Notes: generated by a model not told the origin, from the sequence alone. 64,000 nucleotides of DNA from JBCCFK01 sp965262315 (GCA_965262315.1 CBDHFJ010000101.1:52193-116192); one strand, 5' to 3'; shown: positions 40,172-52,300, numbered from the stretch's first letter. Translations and numbers: made by a program.

Positions 40172-42250
40172 ATGGGGCGGTTGATGTTGGCCGCGGTCGT
40201 GGTGACCGCGTTGGTGGGCGTCGATGATTCGTGGGGGTGGGGTGACCAGCAGCCTGCGGGCCTGGACTCCACAGACCACGACGAGTTCTTCGACGCGCTC
40301 GTGCCCGGGTATCGCGCCGAAGGGGTCATCGGCAGCGAGTTGCTGTTTCGGGACGTGAACGGCGACGGCTTCGACGACTTGATCATGGGAGCGCCGGAGG
40401 CCTCGGTCCGGGGTCACGATCGTGCCGGAGCCGTCACCGTGATTCCCGGAGGCCCGACTGGCCTGGTCCCGTCCGAGCGGCAGCGGTGGACGCGAGCGCG
40501 CCGAGGTGTCGACGGCGCCGCGCGCCCCGGCCAGGCCTTCGGCGAGGCCGTGGCCACCGGCGACTTCGACGGCGACGGCTTCGAGGACCTGGCAGTCGGG
40601 GCTCCGGGCGCCAGCACTGCTCGGTCGGCCAGCACGGGCGTGGTGCACGTCTTGTACGGAACTCCGGACGGGCTGACGGCCCGAGGCGATCAGCGGTGGC
40701 ACGAGGGCGTCGACGGCGTGCCCGGGCGACGTGGAAGCGGCGATCGGCTCGGCAGCGAGCTCGCCGCCGGCGATTTCGATGGCGACGGCTTCGACGACCT
40801 CGTGATCGAGACCAGGGACGGTGCCGACTCGGTGCCCGCGCTCCTGGTGCTCCGAGGGGGGCCCGCCGGCCTCGATGCGAGGGGGTCGCGCCTGCTGACC
40901 GAGGTGCCTGCCGGCATGCCGGCGCACACCCTCGATCTGGCGACGGCACTCGCGGTGGATCTCGACGAGGACGGGTTCGACGAGTTGGTGCTGGGCAGTC
41001 CTGGCGAGGACGGGATGGTCGGCGTGGTGACCGTGTGGGCGGGCTCGGCCGCCGGGCTCGACGTCCGCTCGGTCACGCGGCTGGACGGCGGCTGGTCCAC
41101 GCCGAACCTGGGCCTGACGCTGGATGTGGCCGACATCGACGGCGACGGGTGGCTCGACCTCATCGCCTCCGCGCCGCACAAGCTGCGTGTCGCACGCGGC
41201 TCCGCCGAGGGGCTCGGCCCGGCATTGTGGGACCACTGGCCCTACCACCTGGGGACGTGTTGCTGGGGCAGCAAGGGTCACTTCGTCCCGGTTTGGACAC
41301 CGGGGGAGGTGGTCGTCGGGGACTTCGACGGGGATCGCCGGCCGGACGTGGTCGTCGGACGCCGGTGGGCCGGCCTGTTCATGCGGGGTCAGGACGTCAT
41401 CCCGGCGTGGGGCGTGAGCCTCCCCCACTGGGGGGAGGGCGTCCGGGCGGTGGGTGACCCGAACGGCGACGGGGTCGACGACGTCGCCTCCTACCGTGTG
41501 AACGACGGTCGTGCGAACCCTCAGACCGGCGAGATGCTCCCCTTCGTGAGCGTGCGGTACGGCACGCGTACGCCGACTTGCGGTGGCAGGCCGGTCACCG
41601 TGTTCCTGGCTCGTGGCGACCGGCCGACCGACGGCGACGACGTGATCCTGGGCACGCCGCGAGCCGATCGGATCGCCGGCGGTGCGGGCGATGACGCGAT
41701 CTGCGGTGGGGGCGGCGACGATCGGATCAACGGCGGTGACGGCGACGACGTCATCTACGGCGAAGGTGGAGCGGATCGCCTGAACGGAGGCATGGGTTCG
41801 GATCGGCTGTACGGCGGATCGGGGACAGACCGCCTTGCGGGCGGCGAGGGCGATGACATGCTCCACGGCGGTGACGAACCAGACCGCCTCACCGGTGGTG
41901 CGGGCCACGACGCGCTCTTCGGTGAGCGCGGCTCGGACACGCTCCTCGGCGGCCCGGGTGACGACGTGCTCTCCGGCGACCGGTTCGAGGACATGCTGCG
42001 CTTCGGGCTGGGGGTCGAGGACGCCTGCGACGGCGGAACCGGCGAGGACAGGATCTCGAACTGTGGCGCCGTCTTCGAGTTCCGTCCCGCGTCAGCGCGG
42101 GAGGTCGTCGACTTCGGGGTGGGGGACGCGGTGGGCGTGAACACCCAGCGCGTCGACGAGTCGTTGGGCGTCGTCGGGGACGAGCCGCTTCCAGGGGGTC
42201 GCGAGCAGGGCCCAGCGGTCGTCGGCGAACTCGATGACCAGGAAGCGTGA
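40172..42250 (+). CDS. Secreted FG-GAP propeller protein with RTX calcium-binding repeats
   Basis: Predicted secreted protein of up to 692 residues. A signal peptide (MGRLMLAAVVVTALVGV) is followed by an integrin-alpha-like propeller of FG-GAP repeats, each with a calcium loop such as DVNGDGFDDLIMG, DFDGDGFEDLAVGAP, DFDGDGFDDLVIE and DIDGDGWLDLIAS. From about residue 488 come RTX nonapeptide repeats (GGxGxDxLxGG type), ending DRISNCG near residue 633. The last roughly 60 residues run through an 18-bp palindrome and antisense to the convergent gene, so the true end may be earlier and the original stop lost. Probably adhesion or calcium-dependent surface binding. Confidence 0.82.
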   Translation: MGRLMLAAVVVTALVGVDDSWGWGDQQPAGLDSTDHDEFFDALVPGYRAEGVIGSELLFRDVNGDGFDDLIMGAPEASVRGHDRAGAVTVIPGGPTGLVPSERQRWTRARRGVDGAARPGQAFGEAVATGDFDGDGFEDLAVGAPGASTARSASTGVVHVLYGTPDGLTARGDQRWHEGVDGVPGRRGSGDRLGSELAAGDFDGDGFDDLVIETRDGADSVPALLVLRGGPAGLDARGSRLLTEVPAGMPAHTLDLATALAVDLDEDGFDELVLGSPGEDGMVGVVTVWAGSAAGLDVRSVTRLDGGWSTPNLGLTLDVADIDGDGWLDLIASAPHKLRVARGSAEGLGPALWDHWPYHLGTCCWGSKGHFVPVWTPGEVVVGDFDGDRRPDVVVGRRWAGLFMRGQDVIPAWGVSLPHWGEGVRAVGDPNGDGVDDVASYRVNDGRANPQTGEMLPFVSVRYGTRTPTCGGRPVTVFLARGDRPTDGDDVILGTPRADRIAGGAGDDAICGGGGDDRINGGDGDDVIYGEGGADRLNGGMGSDRLYGGSGTDRLAGGEGDDMLHGGDEPDRLTGGAGHDALFGERGSDTLLGGPGDDVLSGDRFEDMLRFGLGVEDACDGGTGEDRISNCGAVFEFRPASAREVVDFGVGDAVGVNTQRVDESLGVVGDEPLPGGREQGPAVVGELDDQEA
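41635..42000 (+). repeat. RTX nonapeptide repeat region
   Basis: About a dozen degenerate 27-bp units encode GGAGDDAICGG, GGDGDDVIYGE, GGMGSDRLYGG, GGEGDDMLHGG, GGPGDDVLSGD and similar. This is a calcium-binding parallel beta-roll in the secreted FG-GAP protein. Confidence 0.85.
42086..42103. terminator. Second copy of the 18-bp hairpin repeat
   Basis: Identical to 40081-40098. Here it contains the stop codon of the minus-strand gene (TCA at 42092-42094) and is read through in frame by the FG-GAP/RTX gene on the plus strand. Confidence 0.5.
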
Positions 42251-42619
42251 ACGCATGCCGTGGCGTTCCTCGTCCAGCCACCGCACCCGTGTGGTGGTCA
42301 TGGGAGCGCGCCGGATGATCGACTTCGGGCGCCCGGACAGCCGGCTGCGGTCTGCCACGACCAGGTCGTGGCTGGTGGCACCGAGGTAGACGCCATCGCC
42401 CAGTCGGGCCGAGATCGCGTGGTCCTCGGCTTCGGGAGCCAGGCGGGCCTGGAAGGCCCTGGCGACCGGTGACGGGTTGGCCCCGTCAGCCTCGGCGCCG
42501 GCGCCGAGTCTCCGGTCCTTCGCGCGCGCGAACCCCTTCGGCCGGTCGACCAGGATCGCCGCCCGGACCCGCGCGTTCGCCAACTGTTGGAGACGCTGCG
42601 CGTCCCGACTCTGTCCCAT
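42092..42619 (-). CDS. Hypothetical protein (175 aa)
   Basis: No family recognised. The protein starts MGQSRDAQRLQQLANARVRA, has a basic/acidic middle, and a C-terminal half with VRWLDEERHGMRSRFLVIEF and DDRWALLATPWKRLVPDDAQ, suggestive of a small beta-barrel (PH-like) domain, which is a guess. No signal peptide or membrane helix. An earlier GTG at 42652 would add eleven residues. It converges with the FG-GAP/RTX gene and overlaps its 3' end by about 160 bp, which is unusual and more likely due to the other gene. Confidence 0.55.
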   Translation of the reverse strand: MGQSRDAQRLQQLANARVRAAILVDRPKGFARAKDRRLGAGAEADGANPSPVARAFQARLAPEAEDHAISARLGDGVYLGATSHDLVVADRSRLSGRPKSIIRRAPMTTTRVRWLDEERHGMRSRFLVIEFADDRWALLATPWKRLVPDDAQRLVDALGVHAHRVPHPEVDDLPR

Positions 42620-42745
42620 ACCGCCGTGCCCGCTGTGTTCCGCCGTTGCCACCGGAAGGTAGCAGAGCTCGCCGGGCGCGCTCCGACAGCCGGGACCAGT
42701 GACCTGGGTCGGCTGCCGGTGGATCAGGCCGGACCGCCCAGACGG

Positions 42746-44319
42746 TCAGACGGCGGGGACCGGCGCCGGTTGGGAGGCAGCGCGGTGGGTCGCCGGGGAC
42801 CCGGTTGCCGGCGGACGCGGATCACCGTAGATCTCGGCGAAGGACTTGAACATCGTTCGGTCGACGCGTCGGTGGACGTGGTGTGGCCCGATCTGTGCGG
42901 CGTCGGTGCACCCAGCGGCGCCGACGAGCTCCAGGAAGGCATCGACGGTCTCCTGGTGGAACCGCGCGATACGCGGCGCCTTGTGCGCGACCACGAGGGC
43001 CGTGCTCCGACCCGGATCCTGGGTGGCGATACCGACCGGACAGTCGTTGTGGTGGCAGCGACGAGCCTGGATGCAGCCCATGGCGAGCATCATCGCTCGG
43101 GCGGAGTAGCAGGCATCGGCGCCGAGCGCGAGGCACCGGATCATGTCGAATCCGGTCGCGACCTTGCCCGCTCCGATGACGGTCACCCGGTCTCGCACGC
43201 CGCGCTCGACCAGGGCCCGGTGGACGACGGCGAGTGCCTCGCGGAGGGGGAGGCCGACGTAGTCGCTGAGCTCGGGCGGCGCAGCGCCGGTACCACCCTC
43301 GGAGCCATCGATGGTGATGAAGTCGGGCCCGGCGCCGCTGGCCACCATCTCGTCCACCACTGCTTCGAACTCGGCCACGTTGCCGACGCACAGCTTGATG
43401 CCGACGGGCTTGCCGCCGGAGAGGTTGCGGAGCAGACCGATGAAGTCCATGAGCCCCGCTGGGCCGGAGAAGGCGTCGTGTGCGGGAGGCGACAGCACGG
43501 TCTGGCCGACCGCGACGCCGCGGATCGCTGCGACCTCCTCGGTGACCTTCGCGCCTGGGAAGGATGCCGCCGTGGCCCGGCTTGGCGCCTTGCGACAGCT
43601 TGATCTCGATCGCCTTCACTGACGGGTGTCGTGGCTTTGTCCGCGAACGCCGCCGGGTCGAAGGCGCCGGAGACCGTGCGACAGCCGAAGTAGCCGGTGC
43701 CGATCTGCCAGATCAGGTCGGCACCGCTCTCGAGGTGATAGGGGCTGAGGCCACCCTCGCCGGTGTTGACGGCGAAGCCGGCCTCGGCGGCTCCCAGGCA
43801 GAGCGCCTGCACTGCAGGGGCGCTGAGCGCCCCGAAGCTCATACCGGCGCTGTTGAGCAGCGAGGCCGAGTACGGCTGGGTGCAGTGGGGACCACCGATC
43901 ACGACCCTGCGGTTCGTGGGTGCCGGCAGCGGCTGCATCGAGTGGGCGAGGAACTCGTGTCCCGGCTCGTAGACGTCCTGTTGGGTGCCGAACGGCAGTT
44001 TGTCTCGGTCACCCTTCGCCCGCTGGTACACGACGGCGCGGACCTCTCGACTGAACGGCGCGCCGTTGGTCTCCGACTCCACGAAGTACTGCTGGATCTC
44101 CGGGCGGATCCGCTCGGCCAGGTAGCGGCCGTGTCCGAGGACGGGGTAGAGCCGGAGGATCGAGTGGGAGCGCTGGATACAGTCGTGCAGCCCGACGGCC
44201 ACGATCAGGCCCACGGGAATCAGCGCCCACAGCGCGGGCGGCCACCACAGCAGGCCGACAGCGCCGATGGCCGCCGGGATGATCGCGGCGAGGATCAGGA
44301 ACGCGCGACGAGGGGTCAT
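42746..44319 (-). CDS. FMN-binding glutamate synthase family protein (two +1 shifts)
   Basis: Membrane-anchored GltB-central-domain-like protein, about 523 residues after correction. Two N-terminal hydrophobic helices (FLILAAIIPAAIGAVGLL and ALWALIPVGLIVAVGL) precede IQRSHSILRLYPVLGHGRY, typical of this subfamily. The FMN barrel has NSAGMSFGALSAPAVQALC, NTGEGGLSPYHLESGADLIW, KAIEIKLSQGAKPGHGGILP, FITIDGSEGGTGAAP and CHHNDCPVGIATQDP. Extra bases near 43623 and 43558 break the frame inside the KLSQGAKPGHGG region. It lacks the glutamine amidotransferase domain, so its natural amino donor is unclear. Confidence 0.85.
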
Positions 44320-44576
44320 GAGCCGCCGGCTCCGCCGGGCGTGGGTCGCATGCGTGCGACGGGGACAATGGTGGTCATCGGACTGCCTGGGTCGAGTGAT
44401 CGGCGTCGTGCACCCTTGTCCCGACGAGGCACGTCCTCATGTTCATCGTCGGACGAGCGCCTGCGATGTTGAGGGGGCCTCAGGTCGCCCCCTGGGCTGC
44501 CGACAGAACTGGAGAGCAGAACGTGCCGTGTCGATGCGACACGAGGGACAGCACGCGGACCTTCTGTCGATCCGTC

Positions 44577-46360
44577 ATGCCAGTGCCCACGTCGGTCAGC
44601 CCATCCGTCGCCCCCACCCGATCGGTCGGAGCTGCAGCCCGGACGATCACCACCGACCTCACCGGTCGAGCCCTGCTGGGCGAGCCGACGCTGAACAAGG
44701 GGACGGCGTTCACCGACGGAGGAGCGGCAGCTCCTCGGCCTCGAGGGACTCCTCCCGGCCCGCGTGGAGACACTCGACGAGCAGTGCGAGGCCACCAGGG
44801 ATCGCTACGACGACCTCGAGTCCGACATGGCGCGTCACATCTTCCTGCGAGCGCTCGAAGACACGAACGAGCTGCTGTTCTACGCCTTCCTCGAGCGCCA
44901 TCTCGAGGAGCTGATGCCCATCGTGTACACGCCGACGGTCGGCGACGCCTGCCGGAGGTTCAGCCACATCTATCGTCGACCCCACGGCCTCTTCCTCAAC
45001 ATCGACCAGCGCGACCGGATGGCCCAGCACCTGCTCTCGGTCGAAGGACCGGTGGACGTGATCGTGGTGACCGACGGTGAGCGGGTGCTCGGCCTCGGCG
45101 ACCAGGGCATGGGGGGCATGGGGATTCCGATCGGCAAGCTGTCGCTCTACACCGCCGTGGGCGGGCTCGATCCGCGCCGGACGTTGCCGGTGCTGCTCGA
45201 CGTGGGCACCAACAACCAGGAGTTGCTGGCCGATCCCATGTATCTCGGCGTGCGCCACGAGAGAGTTGACCGGTGATGAGTACCACCGGTTCGTGGACGA
45301 CTTCGTCGGCCTGGTCACGCAACGGTTCCCGGGTGCGGTCCTCCAGTGGGAGGACTTCGGAGGACACCACGCCCACGATCTCCTGCTGCGCCACCGCGAC
45401 CGCCTTCCGAGCTTCAACGACGACATCCAGGGCACCGCCGCCGTGGCGCTGGCCACGGTCCGAGCTGCCGGTCGCGCCGCGGGGCTCGACCTGGCCGGCC
45501 AACGCATCTGCATCGTCGGCGCCGGTGCCGCCGGCTGCGGCATCGCCGAGATGATCCATGCGGCGTTGCGGGCTGACGGGGTCGAGGATCCGCACCGGCA
45601 TGTGGTCCTGACCGACGAACACGGGCTCGTGCACCGAGACCGGTCCGACCTGGTGGGCGCCCAGCGTGTCCTGGCAGTGGACCCTGCGCCCTTCGCCCGT
45701 CAGCCCGCCGGACTCACCCACCTGCCGTCGGTCCTGACGGCGCTGGGGGCCACCACCCTGATCGGCGTGTCGGGCGTCGGCGGTCTCTTCGACGCCGAGT
45801 CCGTCCGGGCGCTTCGACCCGGGCCGACCGGGGATCGGATCGTGCTCCCGCTGTCGAACCCCACCAGCAAGGCCGAAGCCACGCCGGCCGACGTGCTGTC
45901 ATGGACAGACGGCCGGGCCGTCGTGGCCACCGGCAGCCCCTTCGATCCGGTGCCCGTCGGGGGACGGGTGCAACGGGTTTCGCAGGCGAACAACGTCTAC
46001 GTGTTCCCGGGGCTCGGCCTCGGCGCGGTCGCTGCTCAGGCGTCTGCGGTCACCGATGCCATGGTGATGGCGGCCTCGGACGAGTTGGCGGCGCTCAGCC
46101 CAGGGGCTCGGCTCGACGGTGTGCTGCCCTCGCTCGGCGACGTGGCGGCCGTGAGTCGCCGGATCGCCGTTGCCGTCGCGCTGGCGGCGGTGGCCGAGGG
46201 GGTGTCCCCCCTCGACGCCGAGCTCGTCGAGGCGGCAGTGGCCGAGCGGGTCTTCACGCCGACCTATCCCGACCCTGCGCCCCTCGATGAGGCCTCGCTG
46301 AGCTTCTCCCGGCGAGTGGGGGCGCCTGCGGTGCGCAGTGAACGCTCGGAAGCTGTGTGA
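44577..46360 (+). CDS. maeA: NAD-dependent malic enzyme (two +1 shifts)
   Basis: Large-subunit-type malic enzyme, about 593 residues after correction, converting malate to pyruvate and CO2. N-terminal TGRALLGEPTLNKGTAFTD leads, after an extra G near 44718, into ERQLLGLEGLLPARVETLDE. MPIVYTPTVGDACRRFSHIY, ERVLGLGDQGMGGMGIPIGK and NNQELLADPMYLG follow. A second extra G near 45265 precedes GDEYHRFVDDFV, VLQWEDFGGHHAHDLL (metal ligands) and SFNDDIQGTAAVALAT. The NAD site is IVGAGAAGCGIAEM. The start is uncertain: ATG 44577 gives about 30 unconserved residues. Both interruptions look like single-base insertions. Confidence 0.88.
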
Positions 46361-46374
46361 GACCGCCCGTCTCA
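46358..46374. terminator. Hairpin containing both convergent stop codons
   Basis: TGAGAC (46358-46363) and GTCTCA (46369-46374) form a 6-bp stem around CGCCC. The stem includes the TGA of the malic enzyme and the complement of the giant gene's stop, so it could terminate both transcripts. Confidence 0.45.
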
Positions 46375-49300
46375 GTTGCGGTCGAGCGAGGAAAGCGTCG
46401 TCACCGGCTCCGGGGTGACGAGCTTGCGGGCCCGGGCGTCGTCGACGAACCAGCTCGCACCCCCGGGCAGGGCACCGACGCGGAGGCCGGCCGAGCCCGA
46501 CGACAGGGTCGAACCCTGTGCGGTCCAGCCGGTGACTTCCACCCCGTCGATCAGGATGCGTGAGTCGCCCAGCTGATCGGTCCAGATCTCGACCTTCACC
46601 CAGGTTCCGGTCGCAGGTGTGCCCGCAGCGGCGGCGTCGGTCGACTCGGTGACGCCAGCGCGGCTCCGGAGCTCCCAGCCGGACGGCGATGTCAGTGCCG
46701 CCTCGTACTGGTCGGTCGGAGCCAGGCCGGCCCGCGTCCCTGCGTCGAGGTCGACGCCGCTGTCGGTGCTCATCCACCACCACGATTCGAAGACCAGGCC
46801 CGGTTCGTCGATCCCGGTGGCGACGGCCCAGGCGGCGGCATCGGCGCCGGCCGTCTGGGGCGCCTCGAGGGCGAAGCCGCCGGAGCGGGTCTGGGTGCCG
46901 CTGACGGTCCAGACGCCGGGCGTGGAGGTCTGTTCGGCGCCGACGGTGACAAAGGCGGCGGGGTCGTCCACGACCCGTTCGATTGCCGCGATCTCGGTCG
47001 CAGCCACTGCGTCGTGGCGCACGGTCACGTGGTCGACGCGGCCATCGAACGGACGGCTGAGATCGGACCGGTTGCCCACGGTCATCGTCGTGCGGGGGTC
47101 GGTGGCCAGCACGCCGGTGGCCGCGACCCGGTCGGCCTCGCTGCCGTCGACGTAGAGGACCAGCTCGGCACCGTCCCACACCGCAGCCAGGTCGTGCCAG
47201 GCGCCGGTCCCGACCGTGCCGCCTCGCGCCGTCGCCGGAGCACCACCCACGCGCACGACGGCGACTGCTTCGCCCGTCGTCCCGTCGACGCTGAGCTCGT
47301 AGACGACGTCGCCGCTGGAGTCGAGCTTGGAGATGACGGCGTGCTGAGCGCCGGCGGCATCGAGATGCACCGACGCCGCCATGGTCACGGCCCCCGACGT
47401 GATGTCGAGCGCGGGACCACGGAGGCGGCTGGTGCCGCCGGGGAAGTCGATGGCGTCGCCGACGACGCCGGCCTGATCGGCCGCGGCCGCGCCGAGACGA
47501 ACCGCGTCGGACCGACGAACACCTGCATCGAGCAGCGTGGCCGCAGCCTCGCTCACCGCCGTGGTCGCGTTGGAGAACTCCGAGGTGGAACGCAGGGGAC
47601 CGGTGGCCGAGGCGGTGGCCGACAACACCGCGCCCGAGGTGCCGCCGAATGGCTGGACGAAGCTCACACTGCCGCCACCGGGATGCGTGACGTCGAAGCT
47701 GGTGATGTGGTTCTGGCCCTCGCCGTACCCGGAGGGGTCGGCGCCGGTCGGGTTCTCGTAGACGTCGATGCGGTAGGTGCCGGCTGCCACGTCGAGCAGC
47801 AATTCCAGCGTCGTCACGCCACCGTCGTTGACGGCGTTGATCAGGACCGGAGCGTTGGGGGTGCCATCGAGGTCTCCGGCGTCGTTCGCAGTGACCCCGT
47901 CCTCGTCGTGGTCGATGCCGAGTCCGCCGTTCGCGAAGATCGAGTTCCCGATGATCGCAGGGTCGGTGGTGTTCGCCTCGACGCTGATGCCCGGCCCGTC
48001 GCTGTTGGCGATGATGTTCGCGTCGCCGGGCGAGGTCCCGCCGATGATGGTGGAAGCGGAGTTCCGGACGAGGATACCGAAGTCGGCGTTGGGCAGGTCG
48101 GCCGTCCCCGTGAGGTCGGTGCCGATGCCGTTGCCGGTGACGGTGGCGTCGCCTCCCACGATCGCGAGCCCCTCGTCCCAGTTGCCGATCACGTTGCCGG
48201 TGACGGTGGCTGTGCCGGCGATGAAGACCGCGGAACTTCCCCCGAGCGCGTTGGTCAACGTGGCATCGACCCCGATGAAGTTGTCTTCGATGGTGGCCGT
48301 GGTGCCGACCGCGACGTCGATGCCCTGGTTGGCGCCGCCGATGACGTTGTCGGCGATGCGGTGGTTCGAGCCGCCGGCGATGGCCACGGCTTGCCCGACG
48401 ACGAGGAGGTTGGTCGTCGAGTCGGCCGATGTGGCGATCAGGTTGCCTTCGATCACGGCGTTGTCGCCGAACAGTGCGATGCCGGATGTGTCGGCCCGGC
48501 CGATGAGCACCCGGTCGGCCGGGTCGGTGCCACCCACCACGAGATCGTCTCCGGAGCCGACGATGCCGTGACCGTTCGAGTGGGCGGTCACACCAGCGGC
48601 GTCGGTGCCGAGCGCCACCGCAGTGATGATCGCCCGATCGCCGTCGACCTCGATGGCGGTCTCGGCCCCCGCATCGAGGAAGTCCCGGATGACCAGACCA
48701 CTGATCGTCACGTCGTCCGCCTGGACTCGGAGGGCGTCCGCGCCGGTCGGGGTCGCCGCGCCGTCGATGACGAGGACCTGCGTCCAGTTGAGCGGCTGGG
48801 GAGCGGGGTTGGTGTTGGCCACGAAGCCGGGCTGGGTGGTGCCGTCGAGGGTGACCGTGTCGGTGATGGCCGGATAGCCGGTCGCCGGCGTGAAGGTCCA
48901 CACGCCGCTGGTGTGGCCGGCGTCGGCGGTGGGGATGTCGAACCAGATGGTGTCCACCGGAGTGGTGGCGTCATTGGCTTCCGCGATGGCGGCTCGCAGG
49001 GTGCACTCGTCGGCGCCGACGGCGTTGGTGGCACCCGTGTCGCACTGGCCGTCGCCGACCGAGACGTCGGTTGCGTCGGCGGTCGAGTTGACGATCACCA
49101 GATCGGGGGAGGGCACGGCTGGGGAGTGTTCGGACGTGTTGGCGTAGGTGCCTCCGCCGAGATCGCGCGTGCTGGTGGCCGTCAGAATCGTGGCCGGCGA
49201 GGTCACCGTGACCTGGAATGTCTCGGCACCGGAGCCGGTGTGGGTGACGGTCGCCCCGCCCAGGAACGTCTCGCCCTCACCGAAGCCGCTCGGGTCCGCC

Positions 49301-52300
49301 GTGCTGTTGCCGAACACCTCGATGCGGTGGTCGCCCGCGGTGGTGTCGAGCTCGAGGTCGATGACCAGATCACCGCCGACACGCTGCACCCGGCCGATGA
49401 CGGGTGTGTTGGGGATGCCGTCGAGGTCCCCGGCGTCGTTGGCGGTGGGGCCGTCGTCGCTGCGATCGATACCGAGCCCGCCGTTGTCGGCGGTGGCGTT
49501 GCCGAGGACCGTGGCGCCGGAGTTGGCGATGCCGGTGGCTCCGTTGTCGGTGACCGTGTTGCTCTCGATCGTCACGCCGGTGACGCCGGCGAGCACGTTG
49601 ATGCCGCGGTCGGTCGCGTCACGGATCGTGTTGCCCAGGCCCGGCGACCCGATCACCGAATCGTCGCCACCGCTCACGACGCGAACGTTGTCGGACCCGT
49701 TGCCGAGCAGCGTCGAACCGTTGCGGCTCACACCGATCTGGTTGCCGGCGACCGTCGCTTCGGCAGCGAGGCGGACGCCGATGTCGCCGTTCCCGGAGAT
49801 CGTGTTGGCCAGGTCGGCGAGGCCGCCGATCGTGACCGCCCCGGACCCTCCCGTCACCTGGATGCCGTGCGACCCGTTGGCCACCGCGGCCGTTCCGGTC
49901 GGGTCGAGGCCGATGATGTTGCCCTGGATGGTGGCGTCGTCCGCCACGGTGATTCCGACGCCCGTGTTGCCCGAGATGACGTTGCCCAGGCCGGCGCCGC
50001 CGACCGTTGCGCCCGATCCGCCGGCGGTGAGCCAGAGGCCGTTGGCGTTGGGGTTGGCGATGCCGTCGAGGTCGAGACCGATCCAGTTCTGCTGGAGTGT
50101 CAGGCCGGTCGCCGAGCTCTGCGTGCGCACGCCGGTGTCGGTGAACCCGCCGATGGCGAGGCCGCGGATCGTCGTGGCGGATGCCTGGATCTCCATGCCG
50201 TGCGTGCTGGCACCAGCGGACCCGCCATCGAGGAGGACCACAGGACCCGTCACCGCGGACCAGCCGGTCTGGGTGGTGGCGTCGATCGTGACGGCGGAGG
50301 TCAGCACCGGCAGTGCAGAAGTCGGGGCGATGGTCACGTCGCCGCTGACGTTGCCGCTGTCGCTCGTGGGAACGGCGAACTCGATGGTGGTGACGGCGGC
50401 CGAGGCGTTCGCTTCTTCGATGGCGGCGCGGAGCGTGCACTCGGCGTCGCCATCGCCGTTGAGCGCGCCGGTGTCGCATCGCCCGTCGCCGGGGGTGGCG
50501 TCGCCGGTGTCGGCAGTGCTGTTGACGGTGGCCACGGTGGCGTCGGTGACGGTGAAGGTCTCGCTGAGCTCGGATGTGCTGCCATGGGTGCCGCCGCCGA
50601 GGTCTTCGGTGGCAGTCAGCGCGATGACGTCGCCGACGGCGCCGGAGTAGGTCACCGAGAATGTCTCGACGCCCGAACCGGTGTGCGTGACGGTCGTGGC
50701 ATCCTCGAACGTCTCGGCCTCGCCGTGGCCCGAGGGGTCCGCGCCAGACGGGTTGGTGAAGATCTCGATGCGGTAGTCGCCGGCAGGCACGTCGAGCTCG
50801 ATGTCGACGGTCACGGTGCCGAGGAATGCACCGGCATGGCGGACCTGCGGGTGGTTGAGGAGCCCGTTCGGCCCAGTGTCCACGTCGCCGGCGTCGTTCG
50901 CAGTGACCCCGTCCTGATCGAGGTCGATGGCCAGCCCGCCCGAGCCGACGATCGAGTTGCCCAGCACGGTGAGGGCGCCGGTCGAGCCGGAGCGGTGGTC
51001 GATGGCGTCGGCGGTGGCGTTGCGAACCGTGTTGGCGTCGCCGATCCCGGTGCCGCCGAACCGCACGGTGGCATCCTCGCGGACCTGGAGCGCATCGGAG
51101 ATCGGCAACGAGACGGTGAGCGTGGCGTCGGTGCCGAAGAGGTTGCCGACCACGATCGCAGTGGCTGACCCGTCGACGCGGATCGCGCCGGCGGGGAGGT
51201 TGCCGAACTGGTTGTTCCGAACCGTGGTGCTCGAGGTGCTGCGAAGCCGCAACACGTAGTCGGTGCCCGGGTTGGTGAGCGCCGTCGTGCCGTCGGCGGC
51301 CACGCCGAAGTGGTTGTTCTCGATGAGGCCGCCGGTCGAGGTGCCGGTGATGACGGCGTCGTCGGCTTCGGAGGACACCACGTTGCCGTCGGCGTCGGTC
51401 GGCCCGCCGAACGTGAAGTCGTCGCCGCTGACCTGGAACGCATGGGGCGTGGTCGTGGTGGTGAGGGCGCTGACCACGGTTCCGGTCGGGTCGAGCCCCA
51501 GCCAGCTGGAGCGGACGGTCACCCGGTCGGCGCCGACCTTGATCTGTTCGTCGGCGAACCCGTAGATGGCGAGTCCCGCGACGGTCGAGTCGTCGGCGAC
51601 CAGCTCCAGGCCGTCGTCGTCGTCGTTCGGCGTCGCTGCGTACCCCGTGCCGTCGAGACCGATGACGGGGTCCGCCGTCCACCCGGACTGGGTGGTTCCG
51701 TCGATGGTGACGGGGTCGGTGAGGTCCACGAACGGGCCCGAGGTCGGGCTGATGGTCCAGACCCCGGCGCTGTGGCCGGCATCGCTCGTCGGGATGGCGA
51801 ACTCGATGGTGTCCACGACCGGCGAGGCGTTGGCCTCCTCGATCGCGGCTCGCAGGGTGCACTCGGGTTCACCGCTGACGTCGCCGCCAGTGTTGCAGTC
51901 GCCGTCGCCAGGGGTGGCGTCCGATGCGTCCCCGGTGCTGTTGACGGTCGCCGTGTCCTGACCGGGGACGGCGAAGGATGCTGCCAGCTCGGAGGTCGAC
52001 CCGAAGATGCCGCCGCCGAGATCCTCGGTGGCCGTGGCCGAGAGGTCCAGTGCCGGCCCGGTCACGGTGTGGCTGAAGCTCTCGTCGCCGCTACCCGTGT
52101 GGGTCACGACCACGGCGCCCAGGTAGATCTCGGCCTCGCCGTGCCCGCTCGGGTCGGCTCCCGACGGGTTCGAGAAGAACTCGATGCGGTAGTCGCCGGC
52201 GGGGACGTCGAGGTCGAAGTCGATGTCGACATCCGTGCCGCTGGGTGTCGCCGCGGTGATGACCGGGAAGTTGAGGTAGTCGTTCGGGCCGGTGTCGGCG

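Noticed and set aside
40081..42103. An insertion sequence bounded by the 18-bp repeats
   Set aside because: The repeats are palindromic direct copies without a transposase between them; a terminator-like hairpin explains each site.
47014..51168. A 1,384-codon open frame on the plus strand
   Set aside because: Antisense of the CSLREA repeats; repeated VGDGVDQ-type low-complexity protein with no start signal.
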